Assembly: GCF_013373365.1 (NCBI RefSeq)
Contig: NZ_CP035925.1
Span: 1,612,001 to 1,676,000, forward strand
Origin: Lentibacillus sp. CBA3610
Lineage (GTDB): Bacteria > Bacillota > Bacilli > Bacillales > Amphibacillaceae
Direction: 5' to 3'
Length of the DNA: 64,000 nucleotides
This document shows, one piece after another, positions 51,052 through 59,229 of this stretch. The notes beneath the pieces were generated by a model. It searched no databases and was not told where the DNA came from. It worked only from the letters and a program-made list of their open reading frames with translations. Each line of letters begins with the position of its first letter. Position 1 is the first letter of the stretch. The translations under genes were made by a program, and so were the position numbers.

Positions 51052-51798
51052 CTATTTACTTATCGAATACATTAAAATGCCTGCTGCAACACTGACATTT
51101 AATGATTCAGCCTGTCCGTATATCGGGATTTTCACGGATTGATCTGCCAATTTTACGATATCGCTGTTAACGCCTGCACCTTCATTACCTACGATCAATG
51201 CAACTTTATCAGACACATTCGTTTCTTTAAATGAAATGGCATCCGTTAGTGCTGAAGCCCATACCGTGAATCCTCCTGCCTGCAGATCAGGTATTTTTTC
51301 CAGCAAATTACCATGCAAAATCGGTAAGTGGAATAAGGAACCTTGCGTTGCGCGAATAACTTTATCGTTGTACAAATCAACTGTGCCATCACCCAGCATA
51401 ACCATGTCAAAGCCAGCTGCATCTGCAGTTCGAATGATCGTACCCAGGTTGCCGGGATTTTGAATCGAATCAATTAACAACACCGTATTAGCGGCAGATT
51501 CTATTGGGTGTTTTATTTTAATGGTCGCAGCAATTCCTTGAGGGGTTTCGGTCATGGTCATATGCTGCAACACTTTCCGGCTGACATAAGTGGCGGGATA
51601 ATCGCCACACCATTCCGGACCTTCCACCCCTTCCACTAAGATAACCTCTGTAATCTCCCAGTTACTTTGATAGGCTTCTTCAATTAAATGGAAGCCTTCG
51701 ATCAAAAACATGCCGGTTTGTTTGCGGCCTTTACGGTTGTGTAATTTCATCCATTGTTTGACTTTGTGATTTTGCAGTGACGTAATCATTTCATCCAT
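51052..51798 (-). CDS. ysgA: SpoU-type 2'-O-ribose RNA methyltransferase (YsgA-like)
   Basis: Transfers methyl from SAM to a ribose in rRNA or tRNA. About 248 residues: an N-terminal substrate-binding domain (MKLHNRKGRKQTGMFLIEG) and the SPOUT knot with motif 1 DSIQNPGNLGTIIRTADAAG near 150, motif 2 VALIVGNEGAGV and motif 3 IPIYGQAESLNVSVAAGI. Target RNA unknown. The start may be a later Met (51789). Between pheS and sspI as in B. subtilis. Confidence 0.92.
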   Translation of the reverse strand: MDEMITSLQNHKVKQWMKLHNRKGRKQTGMFLIEGFHLIEEAYQSNWEITEVILVEGVEGPEWCGDYPATYVSRKVLQHMTMTETPQGIAATIKIKHPIESAANTVLLIDSIQNPGNLGTIIRTADAAGFDMVMLGDGTVDLYNDKVIRATQGSLFHLPILHGNLLEKIPDLQAGGFTVWASALTDAISFKETNVSDKVALIVGNEGAGVNSDIVKLADQSVKIPIYGQAESLNVSVAAGILMYSISK

Positions 51799-51889
51799 CC
51801 CACTTTGTCATTTTCTTATCTTATCATACATATTTTATGCTTTGCCGGTCAAACTATCGTTAGTTTAATCAAACAAAAGAGGTGGTTTC

Positions 51890-52114
51890 ATGGACCTGAA
51901 TTTACGAAAAGCTATTTTATCCAATATTGCAGAAAATGATCAGGAACAATTGGAAGCAACCATTACGGATGCTATTCAGGACGGCGAGGAAAAAATGCTT
52001 CCGGGTTTAGGTGTACTATTCGAACTGATTTGGAAACAATCTGATGAACAGGACAAGCAGGAAATGATTGAAGCATTGGAACAAGGTGTTCAACAAGCCA
52101 ATACCAGCAGTTAA
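51890..52114 (+). CDS. sspI: Small acid-soluble spore protein I
   Basis: Minor DNA-associated spore protein of the SspI family, made in the forespore. 74 residues, starting [16 protein letters not shown] and containing [18 protein letters not shown], which identifies the family; acidic elsewhere. GAGGTGG precedes the ATG. A candidate sigma-G promoter was not convincing. Confidence 0.95.
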   Translation: MDLNLRKAILSNIAENDQEQLEATITDAIQDGEEKMLPGLGVLFELIWKQSDEQDKQEMIEALEQGVQQANTSS

Positions 52115-52162
52115 AATCTGACTCAAGATGGGTGTTTTGACATACACCTGTCTTTTTTTTGA

Positions 52163-52729
52163 AAGGCTGTTTTCTCAAATATTGTTGTTGTTGCCGCAAA
52201 ATCCATAAACTGCGAAATAGTGAAAATTCTCATTAGTGAGGCTTCCTCCTGTTCTGATTAGCGTTAAGTGCTTTGCGACGCTCCGGCAACATACTTCGCT
52301 TTCCATGGGCACGGCCTCAGCCTCCTCGGAAAGCAAAGACCGCTTTCCTCCGGGGTCTTCGGACACGTGCTTTTCCCATAGGAGTCTTCGTATATTGCCT
52401 CCGCTGTCAGCGACTTTCTGCATTTCGAAAGGATGAAGTCCGAGAAAAAATTGTTTAGCGGGTTTTCTCTCACTTGGACTGAACAGAACACTAAGCTGCG
52501 GAAAAATGCGAGACTCCTGCGGGAAAGGAACAGTCTGAAGACCCCGCAGCGAGCGGTCTTTGTGAGCGAGGAGGCTGAAGCGTTCCCCGCGGAAAGCGAG
52601 TATTTTTCCGCAGCGACGAACCAGCACTTAACTCCGATAGAATTGGAGTAAGACATTCCAAAAGTTACGTCGCAGTTTACATCGACTACGAGGTTAAAAA
52701 GCATCAATCTTACGAAAAGAGCCTTTTGA
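52163..52729. repeat. MITE-like composite repeat, copy 4 (longest)
   Basis: About 567 bp. Left end GGCTGTTTTCTCAAATATTG, inner edge CATAAACTGCGA; right end starts TCGCAGTTTAC and closes CAATCTTACGAAAAGAGCC. Two modules are head to head: minus at about 52294-52385, whose pairs are ATGGG/CCCAT and CACG/CGTG, and plus at about 52512-52600, whose pairs are GCGGG/CCCGC and GGAAC/GTTCC. Open frames on both strands are by-products. Confidence 0.85.
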
Positions 52730-52794
52730 AAAATTGTTGCTCTTTTTTCTTTTCCGGTATAAACTATAAGTAGCATGGTGAGGAGTTGGATTTT

Positions 52795-53520
52795 ATGGAT
52801 ATACGGGGGCTGCAAACATACATACAACAACAAGCATTGGCAACCATGACATCATCGGTATCCGACAACAGTACAGGAAAAACGCCAATCACAGACGTGA
52901 CGTTCAAGCTGATGCTCCAGCAGCAGATAGGAAACAATACCCCAGTTGATCGGGGGGCATCATCTTTCAGTACCCCCATGAATGCTGGGACAAATCATTC
53001 GTGGACAGATTCATTACCGGAAACGTCCAGCCGGCCAAATCGTGACATAAACAGTAACTTGCCTTTAACAGCAGCCAAAACCGATATGGCATCAACAGAT
53101 AAGTTTGATCAATACATAACACAGGCTGCTGAAAAATATGGTATTGATCCGCACTTGATTCATTCGGTCATTCATGCAGAATCAAGTTATAACCCGAATG
53201 CGAAAAGTTATGCCGGCGCACAGGGACTTATGCAGCTCATGCCTGCAACGGCTTCAGATCTTGGTGTTACCAATGCCTATGACCCGGAACAGAATATCGA
53301 CGGCGGGGCAAAGTATTTAAACCAAATGCTTAATAAATATAACGGCAATATTGAAATGGCGCTGGCCGCATACAATGCCGGCCCGGGTAATGTGGATAAG
53401 TACCAGGGGATACCGCCATTTAATGAAACACAGCAATACGTTGAAAAGGTTATGAATCGTTTATTTGGCATAGGGATTATGTTTGGAAAACACCTGGAAT
53501 TGAAATTCAGGTGTTTTTAG
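52795..53520 (+). CDS. Lytic transglycosylase (SLT domain)
   Basis: Cleaves glycan strands of peptidoglycan. About 241 residues. No signal peptide is visible; the first 100 residues are polar and Ser/Thr-rich. The SLT domain (from about 103) shows the catalytic Glu in [23 protein letters not shown] and [10 protein letters not shown], in order. ATG 52795 lies 9 bases after GAGGAG. The last 17 residues ([17 protein letters not shown]) do not fit the family and are encoded by a terminator hairpin; the true end may be near codon 224, with an indel. Confidence 0.88.
   Translation: MDIRGLQTYIQQQALATMTSSVSDNSTGKTPITDVTFKLMLQQQIGNNTPVDRGASSFSTPMNAGTNHSWTDSLPETSSRPNRDINSNLPLTAAKTDMASTDKFDQYITQAAEKYGIDPHLIHSVIHAESSYNPNAKSYAGAQGLMQLMPATASDLGVTNAYDPEQNIDGGAKYLNQMLNKYNGNIEMALAAYNAGPGNVDKYQGIPPFNETQQYVEKVMNRLFGIGIMFGKHLELKFRCF
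53484..53518 (+). terminator. Terminator of the transglycosylase gene
   Basis: AAAACACCTG and CAGGTGTTTTT form a stem with a T-run at the 3' side. It lies inside the last codons of the reading frame as read here. Confidence 0.75.
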
Positions 53521-53604
53521 TTTTCCTTTATTAAGAGGATGCCAATCGCAGGTTACGTGTGCGGGATGTCATCCATCGCTGATACTTTCCTGAAGATATA
53601 ACAA

Positions 53605-53631
53605 TAGCACACCAAAACATTTGGCATGCTA
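53605..53631 (-). terminator. Possible terminator after the M42 peptidase
   Basis: TAGCACACCAAA and TTTGGCATGCTA form a stem of 11 paired positions with a mismatch. The minus-strand tail (CTATTGTTAT) is moderately T-rich. Confidence 0.4.
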
Positions 53632-53661
53632 CTGTTCCGCATTTATTCAAATCCAACCCGA

Positions 53662-54747
53662 TTAACCGAGTTTTATTTCTTTCACTTTATCTGCATCCAG
53701 TTTCTTAATCGTTGCGACGATCAGTTTTACCGCATTTTCAAAATCATCACGATGCAGAATCGCAGCATGTGAATGAATATAGCGTGTTGCAATTGTGATT
53801 GATAAGGACGGAACGCCGTCTGCAGTTAAATGAATTGAACCGGAATCTGTTCCACCACCTGCCATCGATGCAAATTGGTACGGGATATTTTGTTCATCTG
53901 CCGTATCGACAACTATATCGCGGACACCCTTATTCGGCACCATAGACGCATCATAAATAATGATTTGCGGTCCTTTGCCGAGTTCGCTGTCTGCATCCTT
54001 ATCAGAAACACCTGGCATGTCACCGGCAATGCCAACATCAACGCCAAAGCCGATATCCGGCTGGATGGCATGAGCTGATGTACGGGCACCACGCAGACCA
54101 ACCTCTTCCTGAATCGTTCCGACACCATAAACGGTGTTAGGGTGCTTTTCACCTTTCAGCTGCTTGAGCACTTCAATCGCAATCGCGCAGCCAATCCGGT
54201 TATCCCAGGCTTTAGCCATCAGCATTTTCTCATTCTTCATTTGCGTGAATTCAAAGTAAGGAACAATGGAATCACCAGGGCGGACCCCAAATTCCTTTGC
54301 TTCCTCCCTGTTTGATGCGCCGATATCAATAAACATATTTTTAATTTCCACAGGTTTTTTACGTTCTTCGGCAGTTAATACATGCGGTGGTTTGGAGCCA
54401 ATCAGACCGGTTATATCACCACGAGCCGTCATAATGGTTACACGTTGGGCCAGCATCACCTGATTCCACCATCCACCGACAGTCTGGAAGTAAACAAAAC
54501 CTTTGTCATCGATTCGTGTCACCATGAAACCGACCTCATCCAAGTGACCGGCCACCATAATTTTCGGCCCGTTTTCCTCACCGGATTTTCTCGCAATCAG
54601 GCTTCCCAGGTTATCCGTATACACGTCATCGGCATAAGGGGAAATATATTTCGCCATCATTTCTCTTGGTTCTTTTTCATCTCCGGGAATACCGCGTGCA
54701 TCTGTCAAATCTTTTAACATTGTATTCGTTTCGTCTAAATCTGGCAT
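53662..54747 (-). CDS. ysdC: M42-family metallo-aminopeptidase (YsdC-like)
   Basis: A di-metal (Zn/Co) peptidase of the tetrahedral aminopeptidase/glucanase group. 361 residues. Metal ligands are seen in [13 protein letters not shown] (His-Asp near 64), [21 protein letters not shown] (catalytic Glu-Glu), and GVDVGIAGD with [10 protein letters not shown] at the end. ATG 54747 has AAGGAGG 9 bases upstream. Name by length and synteny; substrates unknown. Confidence 0.92.
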   Translation of the reverse strand: MPDLDETNTMLKDLTDARGIPGDEKEPREMMAKYISPYADDVYTDNLGSLIARKSGEENGPKIMVAGHLDEVGFMVTRIDDKGFVYFQTVGGWWNQVMLAQRVTIMTARGDITGLIGSKPPHVLTAEERKKPVEIKNMFIDIGASNREEAKEFGVRPGDSIVPYFEFTQMKNEKMLMAKAWDNRIGCAIAIEVLKQLKGEKHPNTVYGVGTIQEEVGLRGARTSAHAIQPDIGFGVDVGIAGDMPGVSDKDADSELGKGPQIIIYDASMVPNKGVRDIVVDTADEQNIPYQFASMAGGGTDSGSIHLTADGVPSLSITIATRYIHSHAAILHRDDFENAVKLIVATIKKLDADKVKEIKLG

Positions 54748-54817
54748 ATGTATGAACCTCCTTATATTATCCTTTATCATTATAACGCTAACACTGAAAA
54801 TGACAAAATATTTTTAA

Positions 54818-55303
54818 CTAATAACCCTGATTTTGACGTTCATAATTGATCTCATTCTTTCTTAAATAGGCATCTTTGACAGCCTGTTCATCAAAACCAA
54901 GCACGATTCCCAGCTGTACATAGTTTTCAAACAGCTTTTTATAATTTTTATCTGATGGTTCCCGGTAGAATGAAATACATGAATCGTATACACGATTAAA
55001 CTGGCCTGTTTCATCTATTTCACCAGGTTTAACCGCTTCGGAATCATACCTGAATCCTTTTTCCAGTCCCAATGATAAAATAAAATGAATACCGTCAACA
55101 TATTCTTCCAAAATAATGGTTTGTTTATTCCTCGGCTTCATGCTCCAAAACTTAAAGCACCTTGTTTCATTGGCGAGCTCACCCAACTCCACAAGTAACG
55201 CCAAATACTTCTCACGGAATATGTCCTTGTCCGACAGATCATACTGCGACTCAATATAAGTATCCAATTGCTTCTGCATCGTATATAATGATGACCAATT
55301 CAT
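54818..55303 (-). CDS. dUTP diphosphatase, dimeric (MazG-like) type
   Basis: Hydrolyses dUTP to dUMP and keeps uracil out of DNA. About 161 residues, all-alpha. The metal-binding EXXE type motif is in LLVELGELANETRCFKFWS (residues 46-64) with the second acidic pair in ILEEYVDGIHFILSLG (near 78-93), the signature of the dimeric dUTPase_2 family. It lies 70 bases before the M42 peptidase on the same strand. Confidence 0.85.
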   Translation of the reverse strand: MNWSSLYTMQKQLDTYIESQYDLSDKDIFREKYLALLVELGELANETRCFKFWSMKPRNKQTIILEEYVDGIHFILSLGLEKGFRYDSEAVKPGEIDETGQFNRVYDSCISFYREPSDKNYKKLFENYVQLGIVLGFDEQAVKDAYLRKNEINYERQNQGY

Positions 55304-55361
55304 TTGCCTAACCCCATTTCACTTATTTAATATTAATTGTAGCATGAAATCACAATAATAG

Positions 55362-55388
55362 TGAAACCTGTCGGAAAGCTGAAACGTA
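55362..55388 (+). promoter_or_regulatory. Sigma-W promoter of ysdB
   Basis: TGAAAC (55362-55367), 17 bases, CGTA (55385-55388), matching the sigma-W -35 and -10 elements and spacing. It lies 37 bases before ysdB. In B. subtilis ysdB is part of the sigma-W pathway. Confidence 0.75.
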
Positions 55389-55424
55389 CTTATAATATCA
55401 AAACGTAACAGGGAGACGGTAGAT

Positions 55425-55817
55425 ATGATTGTTCTCTTATTCCGATTACTTATTCTCATAGCCCTCGCTCTACTCGTCTATACGATTATTCAATATCTTC
55501 GGAATCCGAACAGACAACTGCAAATTGCTAAGGCTGCCAATACGTTCTATATGGTGGATGACCAGGATAATGCCAAAAAAAATATCCAATTTACGTACAA
55601 AAGCTGTTTGTTTGAAGGTGAAAAGTACATCGGTGCCACGGAAGATTCATTTGAGGTAGTCGACATCCATATATTCGCCCGTGATACCGATGATCTGGAA
55701 GGCATAACACGCGATGATTTATATTTTATTGAAAAAGAATTACTGATTCGCTATCCCCATGCCGCCATTACGTGGAAATATCCAATTAATAAATTGATCT
55801 TAACTACGATTGATTAA
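55425..55817 (+). CDS. ysdB: Sigma-W pathway protein YsdB
   Basis: 130 residues: one N-terminal membrane helix (VLLFRLLILIALALLVYTII, residues 2-22) and a cytoplasmic domain with FYMVDDQDNAKKN and FKYEG-like CLFEGEKYIGATED. Belongs to the family of B. subtilis YsdB, which influences sigma-W activity and resistance to envelope agents. GGGAG precedes the ATG. Genetic role is from the family; nothing here shows its mechanism. Confidence 0.87.
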   Translation: MIVLLFRLLILIALALLVYTIIQYLRNPNRQLQIAKAANTFYMVDDQDNAKKNIQFTYKSCLFEGEKYIGATEDSFEVVDIHIFARDTDDLEGITRDDLYFIEKELLIRYPHAAITWKYPINKLILTTID

Positions 55818-56042
55818 GGCTGTTTTCCCAAAGGTTGTTGTGTTACCCGCAAAAACCCAATACTGCGATGTTATGTGCGGATCTTGGTGTATCCCATTCA
55901 GGAAGTCTCTTGAGTCTGCAGGTGGAAATACGCGTAGACTCCAGCGGGAGAAAAGGCCTCGATGAGATCCCGCAGTGCACACACTGTTTGAGTCAGTTTA
56001 TATCGAATACGAGGATTAAAAGCAGCAAACTTTACGGAAAGA
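55818..56042. repeat. MITE-like composite repeat, copy 5 (shortened)
   Basis: Starts GGCTGTTTTCCCAAAGGTTG right at the ysdB stop and ends ...TTAAAAGCAGCAAACTTTACGGAAAG. A single module, plus strand (GACTCCAGCGGGA at about 55938), is cut short: after GATGAGATCCCGCAG the GAGGAGG and CCGCGG parts are missing. So it looks like a deletion derivative. Confidence 0.7.
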
Positions 56043-56106
56043 AATGCGCACCCGCCGGTAGGGTGCGCATTTCATCATGTACTGACCTGGAAAAAGTCGT
56101 TCCATT

Positions 56107-56618
56107 TTATAATAATTTCTTTCCTCCGTAGAATGTAGAGGAATGGTATAATACGAATAAAAACATGAGAATGTAAAATGGAGATAAGCTTGATATCGAT
56201 TGACCAACAGATGTATAGACAAACGCCAGTGGAATATTTGACCAGTAAGGAAGACTTTGGTATATCCTGAAGTTCTCCGATATTTCAATCAGACATAATG
56301 ATAACAAATGAAAGTGAATAAAGGACGAGCCTTAGAAGGGCAATTGGTGACGTTTGTGAATTCAGAACTGTTCCATTATTTCCGCTTCAAATGTACAAGC
56401 TTTTCAAACGTTTGGGGCATCCAGCGAATAACAGTATAAAAAAATGATTACTGGATAACGTAATACCAATGAGGGAGTATAATGTACCGGCCACAGCTCC
56501 GAAAGAACCCACTGAATACATATAAAGCACCGGAGAAAAATAATGGCCTTAATAGTGGAAACTGATAAATAGTATCTGTTTCAATAAACGCCATTATATT
56601 AAGTGCCAACTGCTCCAT
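56107..56618 (-). pseudogene. Frameshifted small membrane protein gene
   Basis: ATG 56618 has AAAGGAGG seven bases before it and begins MEQLALNIMAFIETDTIYQF, then breaks. Later pieces in other frames are hydrophobic (GAVAGTLYSLIGITL; the last 66 codons at 56107-56307 read YQSLPYWSNIPLAFVYTSVG and FYILMFLFVLYHSSTF). The pieces could be a DedA-like membrane protein, but the evidence is thin. Whether true decay or base errors cannot be told. The 150 bases from 56619 to 56773 show nothing clear. Confidence 0.45.
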
Positions 56619-56773
56619 GACTTACCTCCTTTACTCACCTCTCTTCCATACACCAATACATGTTTATGACATGAGACGAGCTTTTATGACAGGATATTAA
56701 ACAAAGCAACTGAAATAAACTGGATTATAATAAGAATCATTTCTATAGTGCTTAATCATACACAAAATAATGA

Positions 56774-57535
56774 CTAAAGGTGCGGTGAAACACCTCCTGA
56801 AACAGCAATAATTTCTCCTGTAATATAGTCGGATTGGTTACTTGCTAAAAATAATGCTGTATTTGCAACATCTTCAGGCTTGCCTAATCTTTTTAGTAAC
56901 GTTCTGTCACGGTAATAATCCAGAGTTTCTTTGTCCATTCTATCCAAAACAGAAGTTTGTATGACTGCAGGAGCTATACAATTAACATTTATATATGGCC
57001 CTAACTCCATAGCGGCTGTTTTCGTAAAAGATGCTACAGCCGCTTTAGCTGCTCCATAATCTGCGTAGCCAGGTTCTCCGGCAAAGTTAATTGATGAGAT
57101 GTTGATGATTTTGCCACTTTCACTTTCAATCATTTGTGGTGCTATTAATTTAATACAATTAATACCGCCTTTCAGATTCAAATCCATTGTTTGGTCCCAG
57201 CGTTCGTTTTCCATTTCCAGTATTGGCTGATCCATTTTTTTGGCACGTATTCCTCCAACTATGTTAACCAAAATATCAATTTTTTTATATATCCCAATTG
57301 CTTTATTAACAACCTCTTTAATTTCTTTTTTATTAAGTACGTCACTGCGCAAATAAAAAATATTTTTGTTGCTACCATTTTCATCAGTAAGCATATCTAT
57401 GGTTTGAAGTAATCTGTTCTCGGAAATATCAGTCAGGACTAATTTTGCGTCTTCTTCATAGAACCTTTTTGCAATAGCCTTACCCATTGGACCACCAGCA
57501 CCTGTTATCATGACAACCTTGCTTTTTAAGTCCAT
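56774..57535 (-). CDS. SDR-family dehydrogenase/reductase (first copy)
   Basis: NAD(P)(H)-dependent oxidoreductase of the classical short-chain type, about 253 residues. VMITGAGGPMGKAIAKRF is the nucleotide loop (a TGxxGxxG-type pattern with a proline), DILVNIVGG replaces the usual NNAG, and the active-site Ser and YxxxK are in NISSINFAGEPGYADYGAAK. The end (ITGEIIAVSGGVSP) is normal. ATG 57535 follows AGGGG. Terminal gene of the acyl-CoA cluster; it may act on 3-hydroxyacyl or alicyclic substrates. Confidence 0.85.
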   Translation of the reverse strand: MDLKSKVVMITGAGGPMGKAIAKRFYEEDAKLVLTDISENRLLQTIDMLTDENGSNKNIFYLRSDVLNKKEIKEVVNKAIGIYKKIDILVNIVGGIRAKKMDQPILEMENERWDQTMDLNLKGGINCIKLIAPQMIESESGKIINISSINFAGEPGYADYGAAKAAVASFTKTAAMELGPYINVNCIAPAVIQTSVLDRMDKETLDYYRDRTLLKRLGKPEDVANTALFLASNQSDYITGEIIAVSGGVSPHL

Positions 57536-57594
57536 TACAGTCACCCCTTTTTAATGATCAATCGTTTCAAATTATGTCTATCTTATTGTTCACA

Positions 57595-58353
57595 CTAGCC
57601 AAGCATACTGTGTCCTCCATTAACACTGATGACCTGACCGGTGATCCAATCGGAATCGTCGGACAACAAAAATAAAATAGTTTCTGCAACATCATTTACA
57701 GATCCAAGTTTTTTTAACGGATACTGTTTCACAATTTTGTTCATCGTTTCGTCATCAAAATCAAATGTGCCTTGATCGATTAAACCTAAAGAAGCCGTAT
57801 TACATTGGATATTATCGTTTCCCACTTCCCTCGCCAGTGATTTCATAAAGCCGATTGTTCCATTTCTTGCTGCACCTGAAACGATTAAATGTCTATCTCC
57901 AGTCCGTGCTGAGTCTCCGACAATATTGATAAACTTTCCTTGCTTTTTGTCCTTCATTGAAGGCACAAACGTATATGCTAGGTTTAATACACCATTAAAG
58001 CAAACATCAATTTCCCGTTGCCATTCCTCTGGTTTATATTTAAAAAATGACTTCATCTGTGCCCATCCGGCATTGTTCACAAGTCCATCAATGTGACCAA
58101 AATCCTTGTCAAGCTGAACCTTCATTTGCTGTACATCATTGTAAATCGCGATATCTCCTTTAACTGTTATCGCATTTACCCCAAGTTCACGGATATCTTT
58201 TGCTGTTCGTAAGGCTTCTTCCTCTGATCCCAAATAATGTACAGCAATGTTTGCCCCTTTACTTGCGGCATTCAATGCGATACCGCTCCCTATTCCTTTT
58301 GCAGCACCTGTGATAAGTATATTTTTCCCTTGCAGTTCTTTCGTCAAAATCAT
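57595..58353 (-). CDS. SDR-family dehydrogenase/reductase (second copy)
   Basis: Classical SDR of about 252 residues. ILITGAAKGIGSGIALNAAS is the cofactor site, DGLVNNAGWAQ the NNAG, and ITGQVISVNGGHSMLG the end. The catalytic tyrosine position reads GDSARTGDRHLIVSGAARNG, where YxxxK is not present; the usual Tyr and Lys appear replaced, which may mean altered or lost catalysis. GGGAG precedes the start (ATG 58353 or TTG 58347). About 60 bases before the other SDR. Confidence 0.82.
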   Translation of the reverse strand: MILTKELQGKNILITGAAKGIGSGIALNAASKGANIAVHYLGSEEEALRTAKDIRELGVNAITVKGDIAIYNDVQQMKVQLDKDFGHIDGLVNNAGWAQMKSFFKYKPEEWQREIDVCFNGVLNLAYTFVPSMKDKKQGKFINIVGDSARTGDRHLIVSGAARNGTIGFMKSLAREVGNDNIQCNTASLGLIDQGTFDFDDETMNKIVKQYPLKKLGSVNDVAETILFLLSDDSDWITGQVISVNGGHSMLG

Positions 58354-58375
58354 CAGCTCCCTAAGTTAATGCTAA

Positions 58376-58402
58376 AAAGAAGTGGAGGATTCACCCACAC
58401 TT
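58376..58402 (-). terminator. Terminator inside the acyl-CoA cluster
   Basis: On the minus strand GAAGTGTGGGTGAATCCTCCACTTC is followed by TTTTTAG. It lies between the enoyl-CoA hydratase gene and the second SDR, so the two SDRs may be a separate or attenuated unit. Confidence 0.7.
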
Positions 58403-58448
58403 CTCTTCTCTTTTCTTTTGATTACATTAGAACAATGAAGCAATTCTT

Positions 58449-59228
58449 TTATTTCCCGCTAAAAACTGCTGCCCTTTTTTCCAAAAAAGCTTGTGTTCCT
58501 TCTTTTTTATCATTTGTTCCGTATAATACGGCCTGTACAAGGTTTTCAATCACCAATGCTGTATCCATGTCGGAATCATACCCTTTATTGACTGCAATTT
58601 TTGCCATTTGTACGGCTAATGGTCCTTTTTGAATAATTCGATTCGCTTTATCTTTTGCCGTTTCAAACAGAGTCTCCTGAGATACAATTTTGGATACCAG
58701 TCCAAGCTGTTTCGCCTCTTCCGCAAGTAAAAATTCTCCTGTTAAAATCATATCCAATGCTTTACCTTTTCCTGCAATCCTGGATAGACGCTGCGTACCA
58801 CCTGCGCCAGGAATAACTCCCAAATTTAACTCAGGTAAGCCCAATTTAACATTCTCTGAGGCAATGCGGATATCACATGCTAAAGCAAGTTCAAAGCCGC
58901 CGCCTAATGCATATCCATTAATAGCAGCAATTGTTGCTTTTTTGCTGTTTTCAATCTGCCGATACACGTCAGACATACTTTCCGCTGCAAATGCATCTAT
59001 GGATTCTCTTTTTTCGAGCTGGTTAATATCGGCTCCTGCAGCAAACGCTTTTTCACCTGCACCGGTAAAAATAATGACACCGATATTATCATCTGCTTCA
59101 ATTACCTCCAATGCAGATAACATTTCTTTTACCGTTTCCCCATTCAACGCATTTCGTACTTCCGGGCGATTCAGTGTAATTGAAGCAACTCTGTCCTCTT
59201 TACTTAATAAGATATTGTTATACGCCAT
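58449..59228 (-). CDS. Enoyl-CoA hydratase/isomerase
   Basis: Crotonase-fold enzyme, about 259 residues. GEKAFAAGADINQLEKR and INGYALGGGFELALACDIRI give the oxyanion hole; catalytic glutamates lie in FELALACD and GLPELNLGVIPGAGGTQRL. ATG 59228 is one base after the acyl-CoA dehydrogenase stop, with GGGGGT from that gene's last codons as binding site, so translation is coupled. Probably makes 3-hydroxyacyl-CoA in this cluster. Confidence 0.93.
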   Translation of the reverse strand: MAYNNILLSKEDRVASITLNRPEVRNALNGETVKEMLSALEVIEADDNIGVIIFTGAGEKAFAAGADINQLEKRESIDAFAAESMSDVYRQIENSKKATIAAINGYALGGGFELALACDIRIASENVKLGLPELNLGVIPGAGGTQRLSRIAGKGKALDMILTGEFLLAEEAKQLGLVSKIVSQETLFETAKDKANRIIQKGPLAVQMAKIAVNKGYDSDMDTALVIENLVQAVLYGTNDKKEGTQAFLEKRAAVFSGK

Positions 59229-59229
59229 T

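Noticed and set aside
51800..51889. Sigma-G promoter before sspI
   Set aside because: A CAAACTA -10 can be imagined, but no acceptable -35 at the right distance.
52175..52833. Open frames of 150 and 189 codons on minus in the sspI-transglycosylase gap
   Set aside because: They are translations of the repeat at 52163-52729; arginine- and serine-rich and without domain features.
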